Notes: generated from the sequence alone by a model not told the origin. DNA of 64,000 bases from Thiolapillus brandeum (GCF_000828615.1 NZ_AP012273.1:434001-498000), one strand, 5' to 3'. Positions 55,395-64,000 are shown, counted from the first letter of the stretch. Numbers and translations are program-made.

Positions 55395-56198
55395 TTATCT
55401 CTTGCTGGCCGAAAGCCTGTCCAGGCGCAATCGCTGGCGCTCGTCGAACAGGCGTCGACTGCCCGCCCAGATAGCGGTAAGGCTGCCCAGGCCGGAACCC
55501 GCAGCAATGAGAAACAGGATCAGCAATTGGTACTTGGCGGCTTCCAGGGGAGGGCTGCCGCCCAGAATCTGCCCGGTCATCATGCCTGGCAGGCTGACGA
55601 TGCCTGCGGTGGTCATGGCGTTGATGATGGGAATCAGTCCCGAGCGCAGAGCGTCACGGCGAATGCCGGCAATGGCCTGCTGCCATTCATGGCCCAGCAT
55701 CAGCCGTGCCTCGATGGCATGACGCTGCTCCCAGGTATTGCGCGTGAGATTGTCCAGGGCAATGGCGATCCCCGACATGGTATTGCCCAGGAGCATGCCC
55801 AGCAGGGGAATCAGATACTGGGGCTGGTACCAGGGCTTCACCTGTATGATCACGATCAGGGCCAGCAGGGTGATGGTGAAAGAAGACAGGAACATGGAAG
55901 AGGTGCCCAGGGCATAGCCCCAGCCGCCCCGAAAACGCCGTTGTTGACGCGCCATGACCTCATAGCCGGCCACCGCCAGCATCACGAAGGTCATGGCGGC
56001 AATGAGCCACAGGCTGGTCTGGGCAAAGAGGGTTTTGAGTATCATGCCCAGAATCATCAACTGCACCGTGCTGCGGGCTGCGGCAATGAGCAACTGCCTG
56101 CCGATGCCCAGGCGCAGCATCCAGGACAAACCGGCCAGCAGACAGACCAGGGCAGCAGCGATACCAAGGTCCAGAGGAGAGAGCAACACCAGATCCAT
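55395..56198 (-). CDS. fetB: Iron export ABC permease FetB (UPF0014)
   Basis: 267 residues with about seven membrane helices and the UPF0014 motifs GMLLGNTMSGIAIALDNLT and MTTAGIVSLPGMMTGQILGG. FetAB of Escherichia coli is reported to export iron; homologues may have other substrates. The gene starts one base after the fetA stop. Confidence 0.92.
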   Translation of the reverse strand: MDLVLLSPLDLGIAAALVCLLAGLSWMLRLGIGRQLLIAAARSTVQLMILGMILKTLFAQTSLWLIAAMTFVMLAVAGYEVMARQQRRFRGGWGYALGTSSMFLSSFTITLLALIVIIQVKPWYQPQYLIPLLGMLLGNTMSGIAIALDNLTRNTWEQRHAIEARLMLGHEWQQAIAGIRRDALRSGLIPIINAMTTAGIVSLPGMMTGQILGGSPPLEAAKYQLLILFLIAAGSGLGSLTAIWAGSRRLFDERQRLRLDRLSASKR

Positions 56199-56199
56199 G

Positions 56200-56814
56200 T
56201 CAGGCCTCCTCCCTGCTGAAATGCCCCTGACGCATCAACGCCTGGCTATGGGCAACGCGCCGGAGTTGCTCCGGGTCATGGCTGACCCACAGGGCGGCGG
56301 CGGATTCTTCATCCAGATAATCACCAATGATTCTTTCGACGGTTTCGGTATTGCCACTGTCCAGATTGGCCGTGGGCTCGTCCAGCAATAGTACCCGGGG
56401 CCGGTTGGCAAGCATGCGCGCCAGGGCCAGGCGCTGCTTTTCACCACTGGACAGGCGCCCGGTCTGCCACTGCAGCACATCCTCGTGAAAGCCCAGAGCC
56501 GTGAGCACAGGCATGGGCCAGGATGATGCATGGACGCCGACGTTGTCGTCCCACCAATGGCTTTCTGCAGGCAGCAGGGCCACCCGCTGACGCCATTCAG
56601 GACCACTGAAATCCTCCCGGGGATGTCCCTCCAGCAGCACCTCCCCCTGATTGACATCCAGATCGGCCAGAGCACGCAGGAGCAGGGTCTTGCCGGAGCC
56701 GGAATCACCATGCAGACCCAGGCAATATTGCCGGGGGATCTCCAGGTTGACCCCCTGTATGAAATCCGTGTGCAGATTCCTGGCTTTCAGCAAGGCTGTA
56801 TCGGTCTCAGGCAT
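56200..56814 (-). CDS. fetA: Iron export ABC ATPase FetA
   Basis: 204 residues, a compact ABC ATPase: Walker [11 protein letters not shown], signature [13 protein letters not shown] and Walker [13 protein letters not shown]. It pairs with FetB directly downstream. The short length is usual for FetA. It is divergent from the DsrC-like gene, with a 118-base gap holding both promoters. Confidence 0.92.
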   Translation of the reverse strand: MPETDTALLKARNLHTDFIQGVNLEIPRQYCLGLHGDSGSGKTLLLRALADLDVNQGEVLLEGHPREDFSGPEWRQRVALLPAESHWWDDNVGVHASSWPMPVLTALGFHEDVLQWQTGRLSSGEKQRLALARMLANRPRVLLLDEPTANLDSGNTETVERIIGDYLDEESAAALWVSHDPEQLRRVAHSQALMRQGHFSREEA

Positions 56815-56932
56815 ACTGGCTGCGGTTTTCCCGGCAGAATCTGAAGGGGCTGCTAAGCTTGAAAAGCGACCGGCTGAAAATCATAAATGTCGGCGCATGA
56901 GAGAACATGAACAATCTGGAGGAGTACGTTAT

Positions 56933-57277
56933 ATGACTATTGCAAGCAATCTTTCCCCGGAACGCATGCAGGCTCCGGTCAGTTTCGATGACTGGACCGA
57001 ATCCCAGGCCATGGAGATGGCCCGTGAAGAAGGCATCGAGCTGACGGATGGCCACTGGGAGGTGATCTATTTCCTGCGCAATCATTGTAAGGAGCATGGC
57101 ACCTCCTGTACCGCCCGTTACGTGATCAAGGCCCTTGCGGAACGTTTCAAGGATCGCGGCGGCAAGCGTTACCTGTACACCCTGTTTCCTCACGGTCCGG
57201 TGTACCAGGCCAGCAAGCTGGCGGGATTGCCCTTGCCGCCCAGTACACTGGATTTTTCTTTTGGGAGCGTGCATTGA
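56933..57277 (+). CDS. DsrC/TusE-like protein lacking the C-terminal cysteines
   Basis: 114 residues of the DsrC/TusE fold: [31 protein letters not shown] and [23 protein letters not shown]. In DsrC two cysteines lie in the C-terminal arm, and TusE keeps the last one. Here the inner position is Ser (QASKLAG), the penultimate Cys is absent, and the tail runs on to FGSVH. It therefore cannot carry sulfur in the DsrC or TusE manner; it may be regulatory. GGAGGA precedes the ATG. Other copies of dsrC are not in the window. Confidence 0.88.
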   Translation: MTIASNLSPERMQAPVSFDDWTESQAMEMAREEGIELTDGHWEVIYFLRNHCKEHGTSCTARYVIKALAERFKDRGGKRYLYTLFPHGPVYQASKLAGLPLPPSTLDFSFGSVH

Positions 57278-57970
57278 TCAGGCTTTGCGCCTGAACAGAA
57301 GATCCCAGACTCCATGGCCCAGGCGCTGGCCCCGTTGCTCAAACTTTGTAATGGGGCGGGTGTCCGGGCGGGGACTGTAGTTTCCTGCGCCGGCCAGGTT
57401 GTCAAACAAATCCTCTCTGGCGGAAAACAGAGTCATGATCTGTTCTGCGTAGTCTTCCCAGTCTGTGGCGGCGTGGAAGATCCCTCCCGGAGCAATCAGG
57501 CGGCCCATGGTGGTTACGAAGTCCGGGCGCACGATACGGCGCTTGTGGTGCTTCTTCTTGTGCCAGGGATCGGGAAAAAACAGCTGCACCCCCTCCAGGG
57601 ATGCCTCTGCCAGGGATTGTTCCAGAATTTCCATGGCATCGTGATGCATGATTCTTACATTGGTAATGCCTTGCTCACCCAGCCTGAGCAGCAGATGCCC
57701 CACCCCGGGGGTATGTACTTCGATACCGAGGAAATTCCGCTCGGGAAAATTCTGCGCCATCTGTGCCAAAGACTCGCCATTGCCAAAGCCTATCTCAAGC
57801 CACACGGGATTGTGGTTGCCGAACAGGGCTGCAGGATCCAGGGGCGTTGCCGACTCGAAGTCCACGCCAAATTCCGGCCACCAGCGCTCGAAAGCCTTTT
57901 GCTGCCCGGGGGTGAAACGCCCGGTGCGCAATACATAGCTGCGGATGGGGCGGTGCCTGATTTCCTTCAC
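57278..57970 (-). CDS. trmB: tRNA (guanine-N7)-methyltransferase
   Basis: 230 residues. SAM-binding motif I is WLEIGFGNGESLAQMA and the catalytic region is FFPDPWHKKKHHKRR; TRPITKFEQRG is near the C-terminus. It makes m7G46 in tRNA. The gene ends directly beside the DsrC-like stop and starts two bases after thiG, the common thiS-thiG-trmB order. Confidence 0.96.
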   Translation of the reverse strand: MKEIRHRPIRSYVLRTGRFTPGQQKAFERWWPEFGVDFESATPLDPAALFGNHNPVWLEIGFGNGESLAQMAQNFPERNFLGIEVHTPGVGHLLLRLGEQGITNVRIMHHDAMEILEQSLAEASLEGVQLFFPDPWHKKKHHKRRIVRPDFVTTMGRLIAPGGIFHAATDWEDYAEQIMTLFSAREDLFDNLAGAGNYSPRPDTRPITKFEQRGQRLGHGVWDLLFRRKA

Positions 57971-57972
57971 CG

Positions 57973-58761
57973 TCAGAAGAACAGGCCTTCCAGGGGCGAA
58001 GAGGCCGAGGCGAAGCGTTTGGCCTGCATACGCCCGGCCAGGTAGGCTTCCCGGCCGGCCTGGATGGCCTTGTTCATGGCCGAAGCCATGAGCACGGGTT
58101 TCTGTGCGGCTGCAATGGCAGTGTTCATGAGTACGCCATCACAGCCCAGTTCCATGGCGACGGCGGCATCGGATGCGGTGCCTACACCAGCATCCACCAG
58201 AACAGGAACCCTGGCATTTTCCACGATGGTGCGGATGTTCAGGGGATTGCGGATACCCAGGCCGGAGCCAATGGGCGCCGCCAGGGGCATGACGGCAGCA
58301 CAGCCCATGTCTTCCAGTTCCCGGGCGATGATGGGGTCGTCATTGGTATAGACCATGATGTCGAAGCCATCCCTGATCAATTCCTCGGCGGCTTTGAGGG
58401 TGGCCATGACATCCGGAAACAGGGTTTTTTCATCCCCCAGCACTTCCAGTTTCACCAGATTGTGTCCGTCCAGCAGTTCTCTGGCCAGGCGGCAGGTGCG
58501 CACGGCGGTTTTCTGGTCATAGCAGCCTGCGGTATTGGGCAGAATGGTATATCTGTCCGGTGGCAGCACATCCAGGATATTGGGTTCGTCGCTGTTCTGG
58601 CCCATATTGGTGCGGCGTACGGCGATGGTGATGATTTCGGCGCCAGAGGCGTCGATGGCTGCACGGGTTTCGTCCATATCCTTGTATTTTCCGGTGCCAA
58701 CCAGCAGGCGCGAGGAAAACTCGCGTCCCGCGATATTGAAGGTATCTTTGTTTTCTGACAT
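57973..58761 (-). CDS. thiG: Thiazole synthase
   Basis: 262 residues of the TIM-barrel ThiG family. The Schiff-base lysine is in [16 protein letters not shown], and phosphate-binding glycines lie in [12 protein letters not shown] and [18 protein letters not shown]. It forms the thiazole phosphate of thiamine with sulfur from ThiS. No TPP riboswitch is seen upstream. Confidence 0.96.
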   Translation of the reverse strand: MSENKDTFNIAGREFSSRLLVGTGKYKDMDETRAAIDASGAEIITIAVRRTNMGQNSDEPNILDVLPPDRYTILPNTAGCYDQKTAVRTCRLARELLDGHNLVKLEVLGDEKTLFPDVMATLKAAEELIRDGFDIMVYTNDDPIIARELEDMGCAAVMPLAAPIGSGLGIRNPLNIRTIVENARVPVLVDAGVGTASDAAVAMELGCDGVLMNTAIAAAQKPVLMASAMNKAIQAGREAYLAGRMQAKRFASASSPLEGLFF

Positions 58762-58808
58762 TGGGATTGCTGCTCTATAGGGTGGGAATTATGGAGGAAA
58801 TCTTACCA

Positions 58809-59009
58809 TCAGCCGCCGCCGATGGCCTGCACGATTTCCACATTATCGCCTTCCTTGAGGCGGTAATCATGATGTTCACTGCGGGGAATCAGCGCCTCGT
58901 TCACTTCCACGGCATAACGGCTGCCTTCAAGGTGCAGGGTGCGAATGAGGTCTGCCAGAGTGGCGTTTTCCTCTATGCGGGTGTTTTCACCATTTAACAG
59001 AATATTCAT
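58809..59009 (-). CDS. thiS: Sulfur carrier protein ThiS
   Basis: 66 residues with a ubiquitin-like fold: MNILLNGENTRIEENATLADLI, KEGDNVEIVQAIGGG at the end. The C-terminal Gly-Gly is adenylated by ThiF and converted to a thiocarboxylate. It precedes thiG by 47 bases. ThiF and the other thiamine genes are not in the window. Confidence 0.95.
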   Translation of the reverse strand: MNILLNGENTRIEENATLADLIRTLHLEGSRYAVEVNEALIPRSEHHDYRLKEGDNVEIVQAIGGG

Positions 59010-59133
59010 GGACTTCAGGGTTATTCCGGGTTAAATCAATGTTGATTTTACACTAAACTCTACGGCTGATTGATTTTGCACAACTCTGTCTGTCCCGGGC
59101 AGAGTGGCCACTATCAGCCAGGGGGGTTGGCGA

Positions 59134-60969
59134 GTGAAGAAATTCCATGAAAATATTATTTCCGCCGAAGAAGCGGTCACTCTCGACGGGTTGTTCGCCC
59201 GGCGCTTGCATCGCTCACCCGATGGATTGGCCTATCAGTATCATGATAAGCCGAGCAAAGCCTGGAAAAGCTACTCCTGGGCGGAGATGGCGGCCCAGGT
59301 TGCCCGTTGGCAGCAGGCCCTGGCCAATGAGGGTCTGCGCGAAGAGGACCGGGTGGCGGTTCTGCTGCGCAATTGCCCCGAGTGGGTGATGTGGGACCAG
59401 GCCGCTCTCAGCCTGGGACTGGTCACTGTGCCCCTGTACACGGATGACCGGCCCGACAACATTGCCTATATCCTGGAAGAAGCCGGCGTGAAGGCTCTAT
59501 TGGTACAGGATGCTGGCCGCTGGAAACGCCTGGTGCCGGTATTGCCGGAGGAAAGTGATGGGCGCCTGAAACGGGTGGTGTTGCTGGATAGCAGCAAAGA
59601 GGCGGAAAAATTTGCCCGTAATGATGATCGCATCCGCCTGGCCCGGGATTGGCTGCCGGATGATGGCGGTGACCTGCGGGTGCGCCGCAATGCGGATCCC
59701 CATTCCCTGGCGTCCATTGTCTATACCTCAGGAACCACGGGGCGTTCCAAGGGCGTGATGCTCAGTCACCACAATATGCTCTCCGTGGCCCACGGGGGGC
59801 TGACTCTGCTGGATTGCTATGAAGAAGACGTGTTCCTGTCCTTTCTGCCCTTGTCCCATACTCTGGAAAGAACGGCGGGCTACTACCTGCCCATCATGGC
59901 GGGTTCCAGTGTGGCCTATGCCCGTTCCGTAGCGCAACTGGGCGACGATTTGCTGAAGATACGGCCCACGGTGCTGATTGCCGTGCCACGTATCTTCGAG
60001 CGCGTGTACGGCAAGATCAAGGATCAGCTGAAGAAGAAGCCTGCCATCGCGCGCAAGCTTTTTAATATGGCAGTGGATGTGGGGTGGGCGCGCTTCCTGC
60101 ATCAGCAGGGCCGGGGACGCTGGTCCCCCAGGTTCCTGCTTTGGCCCCTGCTCAACAAGTTGGTGGCAAGCAACGTGGTCGCCAAGTTGGGGGGACGTTT
60201 GCGTGCTGCCGTGAGCGGCGGGGCACCCCTGTCCCCGGACATTGCCAAGGTTTTTATCGGCCTGGGGATTCCCATCGTACAAGGCTATGGCCTTACGGAA
60301 ACCAGCCCCGTGATCAGCGTCAATTCCCTGGAAGACAACATACCGGACAGCGTGGGTGTGCCTATTCGGGGTACCGAGGTAAAGATCGGGGCCAATGATG
60401 AACTGCTGGTGCGGGGGCCGGGAGTCATGTGCGGATACTGGAACAATCACAAGGCCACTACCGAGACCATCGATCCGGACGGTTGGCTGCACACCGGTGA
60501 TCAGGCGCGTATCGAAAACGACCATATTTTCATCACCGGGCGCCTGAAGGATATTCTGGTGTTGTCCAATGGAGAAAAGATCCCTCCGGCGGATATGGAG
60601 CTGGCCATTGCCCTGGATCCGATCATCGAGCAGGTCATGGTAGTGGGTGAGGGGCGCCCCTATCTCACGGCTCTGGTAGTCCTCAATGAAGAAAACTGGC
60701 CGGGGCTGGCCCGGGAATATGGATTGGATCCGGCGGATCCGGCCAGCCTGGAGGACAAGAAACTGCATGGGGCCGTGTTGCGGCGCATCAAGGCGTCTCT
60801 GAAGGATTTTCCTGGCTATGCCAAGATACGCCAGCTACGTCTGTTGCTCGAACCCTGGACTATCGAGGAAGGACTGATCACCCCGACTCTCAAGGTCAAA
60901 CGCCCCAAGGTACTGGAAAAATATGCTTCCGAAGTGGAGTCCATGTACTCGGGTGGACCAACCAACTGA
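59134..60969 (+). CDS. Long-chain acyl-CoA synthetase (AMP-forming)
   Basis: 611 residues from the GTG at 59134, which has a G-rich ribosome site eight bases upstream; a GTG at 59104 is possible. The AMP-binding motif is IVYTSGTTGRSKGVMLSHHN, with GYGLTETSPVISVN and the TGDQARIENDHIFITGRLKD core motifs. It activates fatty acids to acyl-CoA at the membrane. The closest type is the FAA1/FadD15-like group rather than E. coli FadD. Its tail is close to the two tRNA genes. Confidence 0.9.
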   Translation: MKKFHENIISAEEAVTLDGLFARRLHRSPDGLAYQYHDKPSKAWKSYSWAEMAAQVARWQQALANEGLREEDRVAVLLRNCPEWVMWDQAALSLGLVTVPLYTDDRPDNIAYILEEAGVKALLVQDAGRWKRLVPVLPEESDGRLKRVVLLDSSKEAEKFARNDDRIRLARDWLPDDGGDLRVRRNADPHSLASIVYTSGTTGRSKGVMLSHHNMLSVAHGGLTLLDCYEEDVFLSFLPLSHTLERTAGYYLPIMAGSSVAYARSVAQLGDDLLKIRPTVLIAVPRIFERVYGKIKDQLKKKPAIARKLFNMAVDVGWARFLHQQGRGRWSPRFLLWPLLNKLVASNVVAKLGGRLRAAVSGGAPLSPDIAKVFIGLGIPIVQGYGLTETSPVISVNSLEDNIPDSVGVPIRGTEVKIGANDELLVRGPGVMCGYWNNHKATTETIDPDGWLHTGDQARIENDHIFITGRLKDILVLSNGEKIPPADMELAIALDPIIEQVMVVGEGRPYLTALVVLNEENWPGLAREYGLDPADPASLEDKKLHGAVLRRIKASLKDFPGYAKIRQLRLLLEPWTIEEGLITPTLKVKRPKVLEKYASEVESMYSGGPTN

Positions 60970-60979
60970 GGAATTCGGT

Positions 60980-60985
60980 TATAAT
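60980..60985 (+). promoter_or_regulatory. -10 element before tRNA-Gly
   Basis: A perfect TATAAT lies 12 bases upstream of the tRNA-Gly gene, at a suitable distance. The -35 region falls in the end of the acyl-CoA synthetase gene and shows only a weak match. Confidence 0.55.
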
Positions 60986-60997
60986 CCCTTGCCAAAC

Positions 60998-61071
60998 GCG
61001 GGTATCGTATATCGGTATTACCCCAGCTTCCCAAGCTGGTGAGGCGGGTTCGACTCCCGCTACCCGCTCCA
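60998..61071 (+). tRNA. tRNA-Gly (anticodon CCC)
   Basis: The acceptor stem pairs GCGGGTA with TACCCGC. The anticodon stem-loop is CCAGC-TTCCCAA-GCTGG, giving anticodon CCC, which reads GGG. The T arm contains GGTTCGACTCC, and the CCA end is encoded. The whole resembles E. coli glyU. Confidence 0.93.
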
Positions 61072-61080
61072 TTTTCCACA

Positions 61081-61109
61081 TTGACATTTTTCTGCGCCCC
61101 ATGTATCTT
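61081..61109 (+). promoter_or_regulatory. Promoter of tRNA-Met
   Basis: A perfect -35 TTGACA (61081-61086) and -10 TATCTT (61104-61109) are separated by 17 bases. The -10 lies 14 bases before the tRNA. This suggests tRNA-Met can be transcribed apart from tRNA-Gly. Confidence 0.75.
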
Positions 61110-61123
61110 TGCCGCCCTGTTTT

Positions 61124-61200
61124 GGCTAGGTAGCTCAGTTGGTTAGAGCACAGCACTCATAATGCTGGGGTCGGCAGTTCGAATCTGCCCCTAGCTACCA
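61124..61200 (+). tRNA. tRNA-Met (elongator, anticodon CAT)
   Basis: 77 bases with an encoded CCA. The acceptor stem pairs GGCTAGG with CCTAGCT, with a G-U pair at the end. The D arm is AGCTCAGTTGGTTAGAGC, the anticodon stem-loop CAGCA-CTCATAA-TGCTG, and the T loop TTCGAAT. The match with E. coli metT favours elongator Met; tRNA-Ile2 also has a CAT gene anticodon but differs elsewhere. Confidence 0.92.
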
Positions 61201-61630
61201 GAATGGACAAGGGCTTGATGGGCTTAAGGCTGACATCAGGCCCTTTCTTTTTGCCGGGCGGGTGCTTTCGGCGATCCCGTCGGAGCGCAATCATGCCGTA
61301 TCCGGTGTTCCTGAATCAAGAACAACCTTGTTCTCCCCGAGGTTGGTGCAACCTGCTGAAAACCCAATGATTGGCTATAAAAGTTCAGTGTCCTGGTGGT
61401 TCTCACAGGAGCGGGTTTTGGTCTGTCTGGGTGACAGAACCGGATCATTTGCCGTGAACCTGCAACTTTTCAGAGAATGTCCGGTCTCATGGGGTGTAGG
61501 AAATGAAACTCCTGCAGGTTTTCGAACCATTACATTTACTCCCTTTGGTAATTATTCTGTCGGTGTACGCAAGTGCACCGGCTTTTTTTTGCTATCATTT
61601 CGCGGTTATCCATTCTTTACCGGGGATTGT
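61201..61630 (+). other. Long non-coding leader before amt
   Basis: These 430 bases carry no convincing gene. There is a T-rich tract past tRNA-Met near 61241-61250 and a well-formed terminator at 61561-61590, 40 bases before amt. The region could be the amt leader, a small RNA ending at that terminator, or both. No glnK gene, the usual neighbour of amt, is present, and I find no -24/-12 site. Confidence 0.5.
61561..61590 (+). terminator. Intrinsic terminator upstream of amt
   Basis: An 8-bp stem (CGGTGTAC/GTGCACCG, one G-U pair) capped with a GCAA tetraloop is followed by GC and eight T residues. It ends 40 bases before the amt ATG, so it either ends an upstream transcript or works as an attenuator of amt. 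Confidence 0.8.
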
Positions 61631-62932
61631 ATGAAAATCTGGCAATTGACTCTGATTGGTCTGCTGATGTGCCTGACTGGGGGCGCAATGGCGCAGGACG
61701 CGGTTCTGGATACGGGCAATACCGCCTGGATCCTCACTTCGACAGCATTGGTGTTGTTCATGACACTGCCGGGACTGGCCCTGTTCTACGGCGGCCTGGT
61801 GCGCAGCAAGAACGTATTGTCGGTACTCATGCAATGTTTTTCCATCGCCGGAGTGGCTTCCATTCTCTGGCTGTTGGTGGGCTATAGCCTGGCTTTTGCT
61901 GAAGGCAATGCCTGGATCGGGGATTTCAGCCGGGTGCTGATGGCGGGTGTCGGCAAGGATACCCTTCACGGCGATATTCCTGAATCCCTGTTCATGCTGT
62001 TCCAGATGACCTTTGCCATCATCACCCCCGCGCTGGTGGTGGGTGGTTTCGCCGAGCGCATGAAATTTTCCTCCATGCTGTTGTTCAGCGCCCTGTGGCT
62101 GTTGCTGGTGTATGTACCGGTAACTCACTGGGTATGGGGTGGCGGCTGGCTGGCTTCCATGGGGTTGTATGATTATGCCGGCGGTACGGTGGTGCATGTC
62201 ACCGCAGGTTCTGCTGCCCTGGTGACCGCATTGGTAATGGGGCCGCGGCGCGGTTTTCCCTCGACACCTTTTATGCCCCACAACATGACCATGACAGTGA
62301 CTGGCGCCGGCATGCTCTGGGTGGGATGGTTCGGATTCAATGGCGGTAGCGCCCTGGCGGCCGGCGGTGATGCTGCCATGGCCATGCTGGTGACCCATAT
62401 TTCCGCAGCCACGGGCGCCATGACCTGGATGGCCATCGAATGGGTAAAATTCGGCAAACCCAGTGCCCTGGGTGTAGTAACGGGCATGGTTGCCGGACTG
62501 GGTACCATTACTCCGGCTTCCGGCTATGTCGGTCCCGGAGGGGCTCTGGTGATCGGCCTGCTGGCCGGTGGCGTCTGCTTCAACGCTACCATGACCCTCA
62601 AACGGGTATTGAAGATCGATGATTCCCTGGATGTGTTCCCCGTGCACGGGGTGGGTGGCATACTGGGAACCCTGCTGGCGGGCGTATTTTCGGCCACCAG
62701 CCTGGGAGTATTCAGTGGTTATGGTTTTGCTGATGGCATCACCAGCATGAGTGGCCAGGTGTGGGTACAGTTCATCGGGGTTGCTGCCACCCTGGTGTTC
62801 ACTGTGGTATTGACCTGGGGAATCCTCAAGGTCGTCGCCCTGATGACCGATGGTTTGCGCGTGGGTGCGGATGAGGAACAGGAGGGTCTGGATATCGCCC
62901 TGCACGAAGAGCGTGGTTACGATATCCACTGA
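61631..62932 (+). CDS. amt: Ammonium transporter Amt
   Basis: 433 residues with a signal-like first segment (LTLIGLLMCLTGGAMA) and about 11 membrane helices. Conserved motifs include PGLALFYGGLVRSKNVLS, the DYAGGTVVHVTAG histidine segment and FPVHGVGGILGTLL, whose two histidines line the pore. It takes up ammonium. No P-II gene is beside it. I chose the ATG at 61631; an upstream in-frame ATG at 61262 would cross the terminator. Confidence 0.95.
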   Translation: MKIWQLTLIGLLMCLTGGAMAQDAVLDTGNTAWILTSTALVLFMTLPGLALFYGGLVRSKNVLSVLMQCFSIAGVASILWLLVGYSLAFAEGNAWIGDFSRVLMAGVGKDTLHGDIPESLFMLFQMTFAIITPALVVGGFAERMKFSSMLLFSALWLLLVYVPVTHWVWGGGWLASMGLYDYAGGTVVHVTAGSAALVTALVMGPRRGFPSTPFMPHNMTMTVTGAGMLWVGWFGFNGGSALAAGGDAAMAMLVTHISAATGAMTWMAIEWVKFGKPSALGVVTGMVAGLGTITPASGYVGPGGALVIGLLAGGVCFNATMTLKRVLKIDDSLDVFPVHGVGGILGTLLAGVFSATSLGVFSGYGFADGITSMSGQVWVQFIGVAATLVFTVVLTWGILKVVALMTDGLRVGADEEQEGLDIALHEERGYDIH

Positions 62933-62950
62933 CGGGAGATTTCCCATTGG

Positions 62951-62984
62951 GCAAAAAGGCCGCCGCAACGGGCGGCCTTTTTGC
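62951..62984 (+). terminator. Terminator after amt
   Basis: A 14-bp stem (GCAAAAAGGCCGCC/GGCGGCCTTTTTGC) with a 6-base loop starts 18 bases past the amt stop. The T-run belongs to the stem, as in many bidirectional terminators. Confidence 0.85.
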
Positions 62985-63028
62985 TGGTACGATGCTGATT
63001 TCAAAGGACAGCAAGAGGGTTGCCATAC

Positions 63029-64000
63029 ATGATCGAGGGCCTGGTTCTGCTGCTGGCATTTGTTGTAGCAGCGCTGCTGTGCTGGCGATTCTCCTCGCCG
63101 GACTCCCTGTTTCATGTGCTGGATCACCCGGGAGAGCGCTCTTTGCATCAACAGGCTACGCCCCGTAGCGGGGGTGTTGCCCTGGTGATTGCCATTCTGC
63201 TGGCCTGGCTGGTGGCCATTGCATGGGGCCTGGTGCCCGGGCGTGGAGGCATGGCCTGGGTAATGGCGGGCGTGATACTACTGGCGGTGGTGGGCGGCAT
63301 CGATGACCGTAGGGATCTTTCTCCCCTGAAACGCCTGCTGGCGCAATTGCTGGCAGCCTTTTTTCTGGTTGCCGCAGGGCTGGTGCCGGAGACCCTGGAA
63401 CTGCCGGGAAAGACCCTGTTCCTGCCCGGTTGGCTGGCGTATGGCTTCAGCCTGCTGTTCATGCTCTGGATGACCAACCTGTACAATTTCATGGATGGTA
63501 TGGACGGTTTTGCCGGAGGAATGGCCGTCGCGGGTTTCGGCGCCATGGCCTGGCTGGGATGGCGGGCGGGTGACCCCGGATTTGCCCTGGCGGCTCTGAG
63601 CGTGGTCGCTGCCAGCCTGGGATTCCTGCTGTTCAATTTCCCGCCGGCGCGTATCTTCATGGGCGATGCCGGATCCCCGGTACTGGGGTATTTGGCGGCG
63701 GCCTTTCTGCTGCAGGCGGATCACTCCCGGCTGTTTCCTCTGTGGGTCGGGGTTCTGATATTTTCGCCCTTCATCGTGGATGCCACGTACACTCTGTCGA
63801 GGCGCCTGCTGGCAGGGAAGAAGATCTGGCAGGCGCACCGGGAACATATTTACCAGCGGCTGGTGCAATCGGGTTGGAGTCACAGGCGCACCGTGCTCTG
63901 GAGCTATGTGCTGATGCTGGCTGTGGCCTCGACGGCCGGAATGGCACTGGAGTTGAATCCGCAGGTCCAATGGGGGATTCTTTCAGCTTGGATGCTGGCT
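63029..64000 (+). CDS. MraY/WecA-family glycosyl-1-phosphate transferase (partial)
   Basis: 324 codons are visible; the gene runs off the right edge. Membrane helices alternate with the family's catalytic loops: DHPGERSLHQQATPRSGGVA, GGIDDRRDLSP, the DDxx-type NLYNFMDGMDGFAGG, and FPPARIFMGDAGSPVLGY, then a HIYQRL segment. Such enzymes attach a sugar phosphate to undecaprenyl phosphate. The closest group by feature is the WecA/WbpL type for O-antigen or capsule rather than MraY. AGAGGG lies before the ATG. Confidence 0.92.
   Translation, partial: MIEGLVLLLAFVVAALLCWRFSSPDSLFHVLDHPGERSLHQQATPRSGGVALVIAILLAWLVAIAWGLVPGRGGMAWVMAGVILLAVVGGIDDRRDLSPLKRLLAQLLAAFFLVAAGLVPETLELPGKTLFLPGWLAYGFSLLFMLWMTNLYNFMDGMDGFAGGMAVAGFGAMAWLGWRAGDPGFALAALSVVAASLGFLLFNFPPARIFMGDAGSPVLGYLAAAFLLQADHSRLFPLWVGVLIFSPFIVDATYTLSRRLLAGKKIWQAHREHIYQRLVQSGWSHRRTVLWSYVLMLAVASTAGMALELNPQVQWGILSAWMLA

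Noticed and set aside
59010-59133. Possible TPP riboswitch before thiS
   Set aside because: The conserved CTGAGA and ACCTGATCTGG-type segments are absent on the minus strand leader.
61315-61375. Possible sigma-54 promoter before amt (TTGGTGCAACCTGCTG)
   Set aside because: The GG and GC pairs are eight bases apart, not the required ten.
61595-63151. 518-codon open frame opposite amt
   Set aside because: It crosses amt and its terminator, is rich in His and Gln in a way typical of antisense frames, and has no family features.

Overview
The window looks like ordinary chromosome of a free-living gammaproteobacterium that lives by sulfur oxidation. It carries adenylylsulfate reductase (aprBA), a cytochrome bc1 operon, a DsrC-family protein, and gene orders typical of Gammaproteobacteria: def-fmt-rsmB-ntrYX-trkAH, kdsDC-lptCAB-rpoN-hpf-ptsN, mlaFEDCB-murA and petABC-sspAB. 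The best lineage guess is a Chromatiales-like sulfur oxidiser; the species cannot be fixed from the sequence alone. Most of the DNA is coding, genes often overlap by 1 to 4 bases, and I see no prophage, integron, CRISPR array or intact insertion sequence.

Layout. 1-6000, minus strand: hemF (partial), tsaC, topA, smg, dprA and a LysM protein. 6167-16029, plus strand: def, fmt, rsmB, a DUF4390 protein, an NtrY/NtrX-like two-component pair, then trkA and trkH. 16089-20454, minus strand: a small membrane protein, yajQ, a MITE-like element, an orphan ECF sigma factor behind a good sigma-54 promoter sequence, and an overlapping set (thioredoxin/HEAT protein, DUF423 protein, NtrC-type regulator). 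20808-24807, plus strand: aprBA with a palindrome-rich leader, a YkgJ-type cysteine cluster protein and a SpoIIAA-like protein. 24816-28789: a double-receiver diguanylate cyclase, mgtE and a lytic transglycosylase. 28767-38242, minus strand: a regulatory PTS (ptsI, ptsH, EIIA-Man, hprK, ptsN) with hpf, rpoN, lptBAC, kdsC, kdsD and a small Cys/His protein.

38399-46525, plus strand: mlaFEDCB, murA, hisG, hisD, hisC and an Ais-like phosphatase-fold protein. 46818-49378: a DUF2238 membrane protein, a DegS-like protease and a Nif3-family protein. 49574-53790, plus strand: petABC, sspAB and a secreted protein. 53800-57277: a DUF3301 protein, a macrodomain protein, small proteins, fetAB and a DsrC-like protein without the redox cysteines. 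57278-61200: trmB, thiG and thiS on the minus strand, then an acyl-CoA synthetase and two tRNAs (Gly-CCC, Met-CAU). 61631-64000: an ammonium transporter with a long leader, and a partial WecA/MraY-family sugar-phosphate transferase.

How they fit together. AprBA would oxidise sulfite to APS and feed electrons to the respiratory chain that includes the bc1 complex. The Lpt, Kds and Mla genes build and maintain the outer membrane. RpoN, the PTS phosphorelay, the NtrYX-like pair and the NtrC-type regulator make a regulatory core. The most unusual spot is 17000-20800: a possible cascade from an NtrC-type activator through sigma-54 to an ECF sigma factor without an anti-sigma gene, directly beside aprBA.
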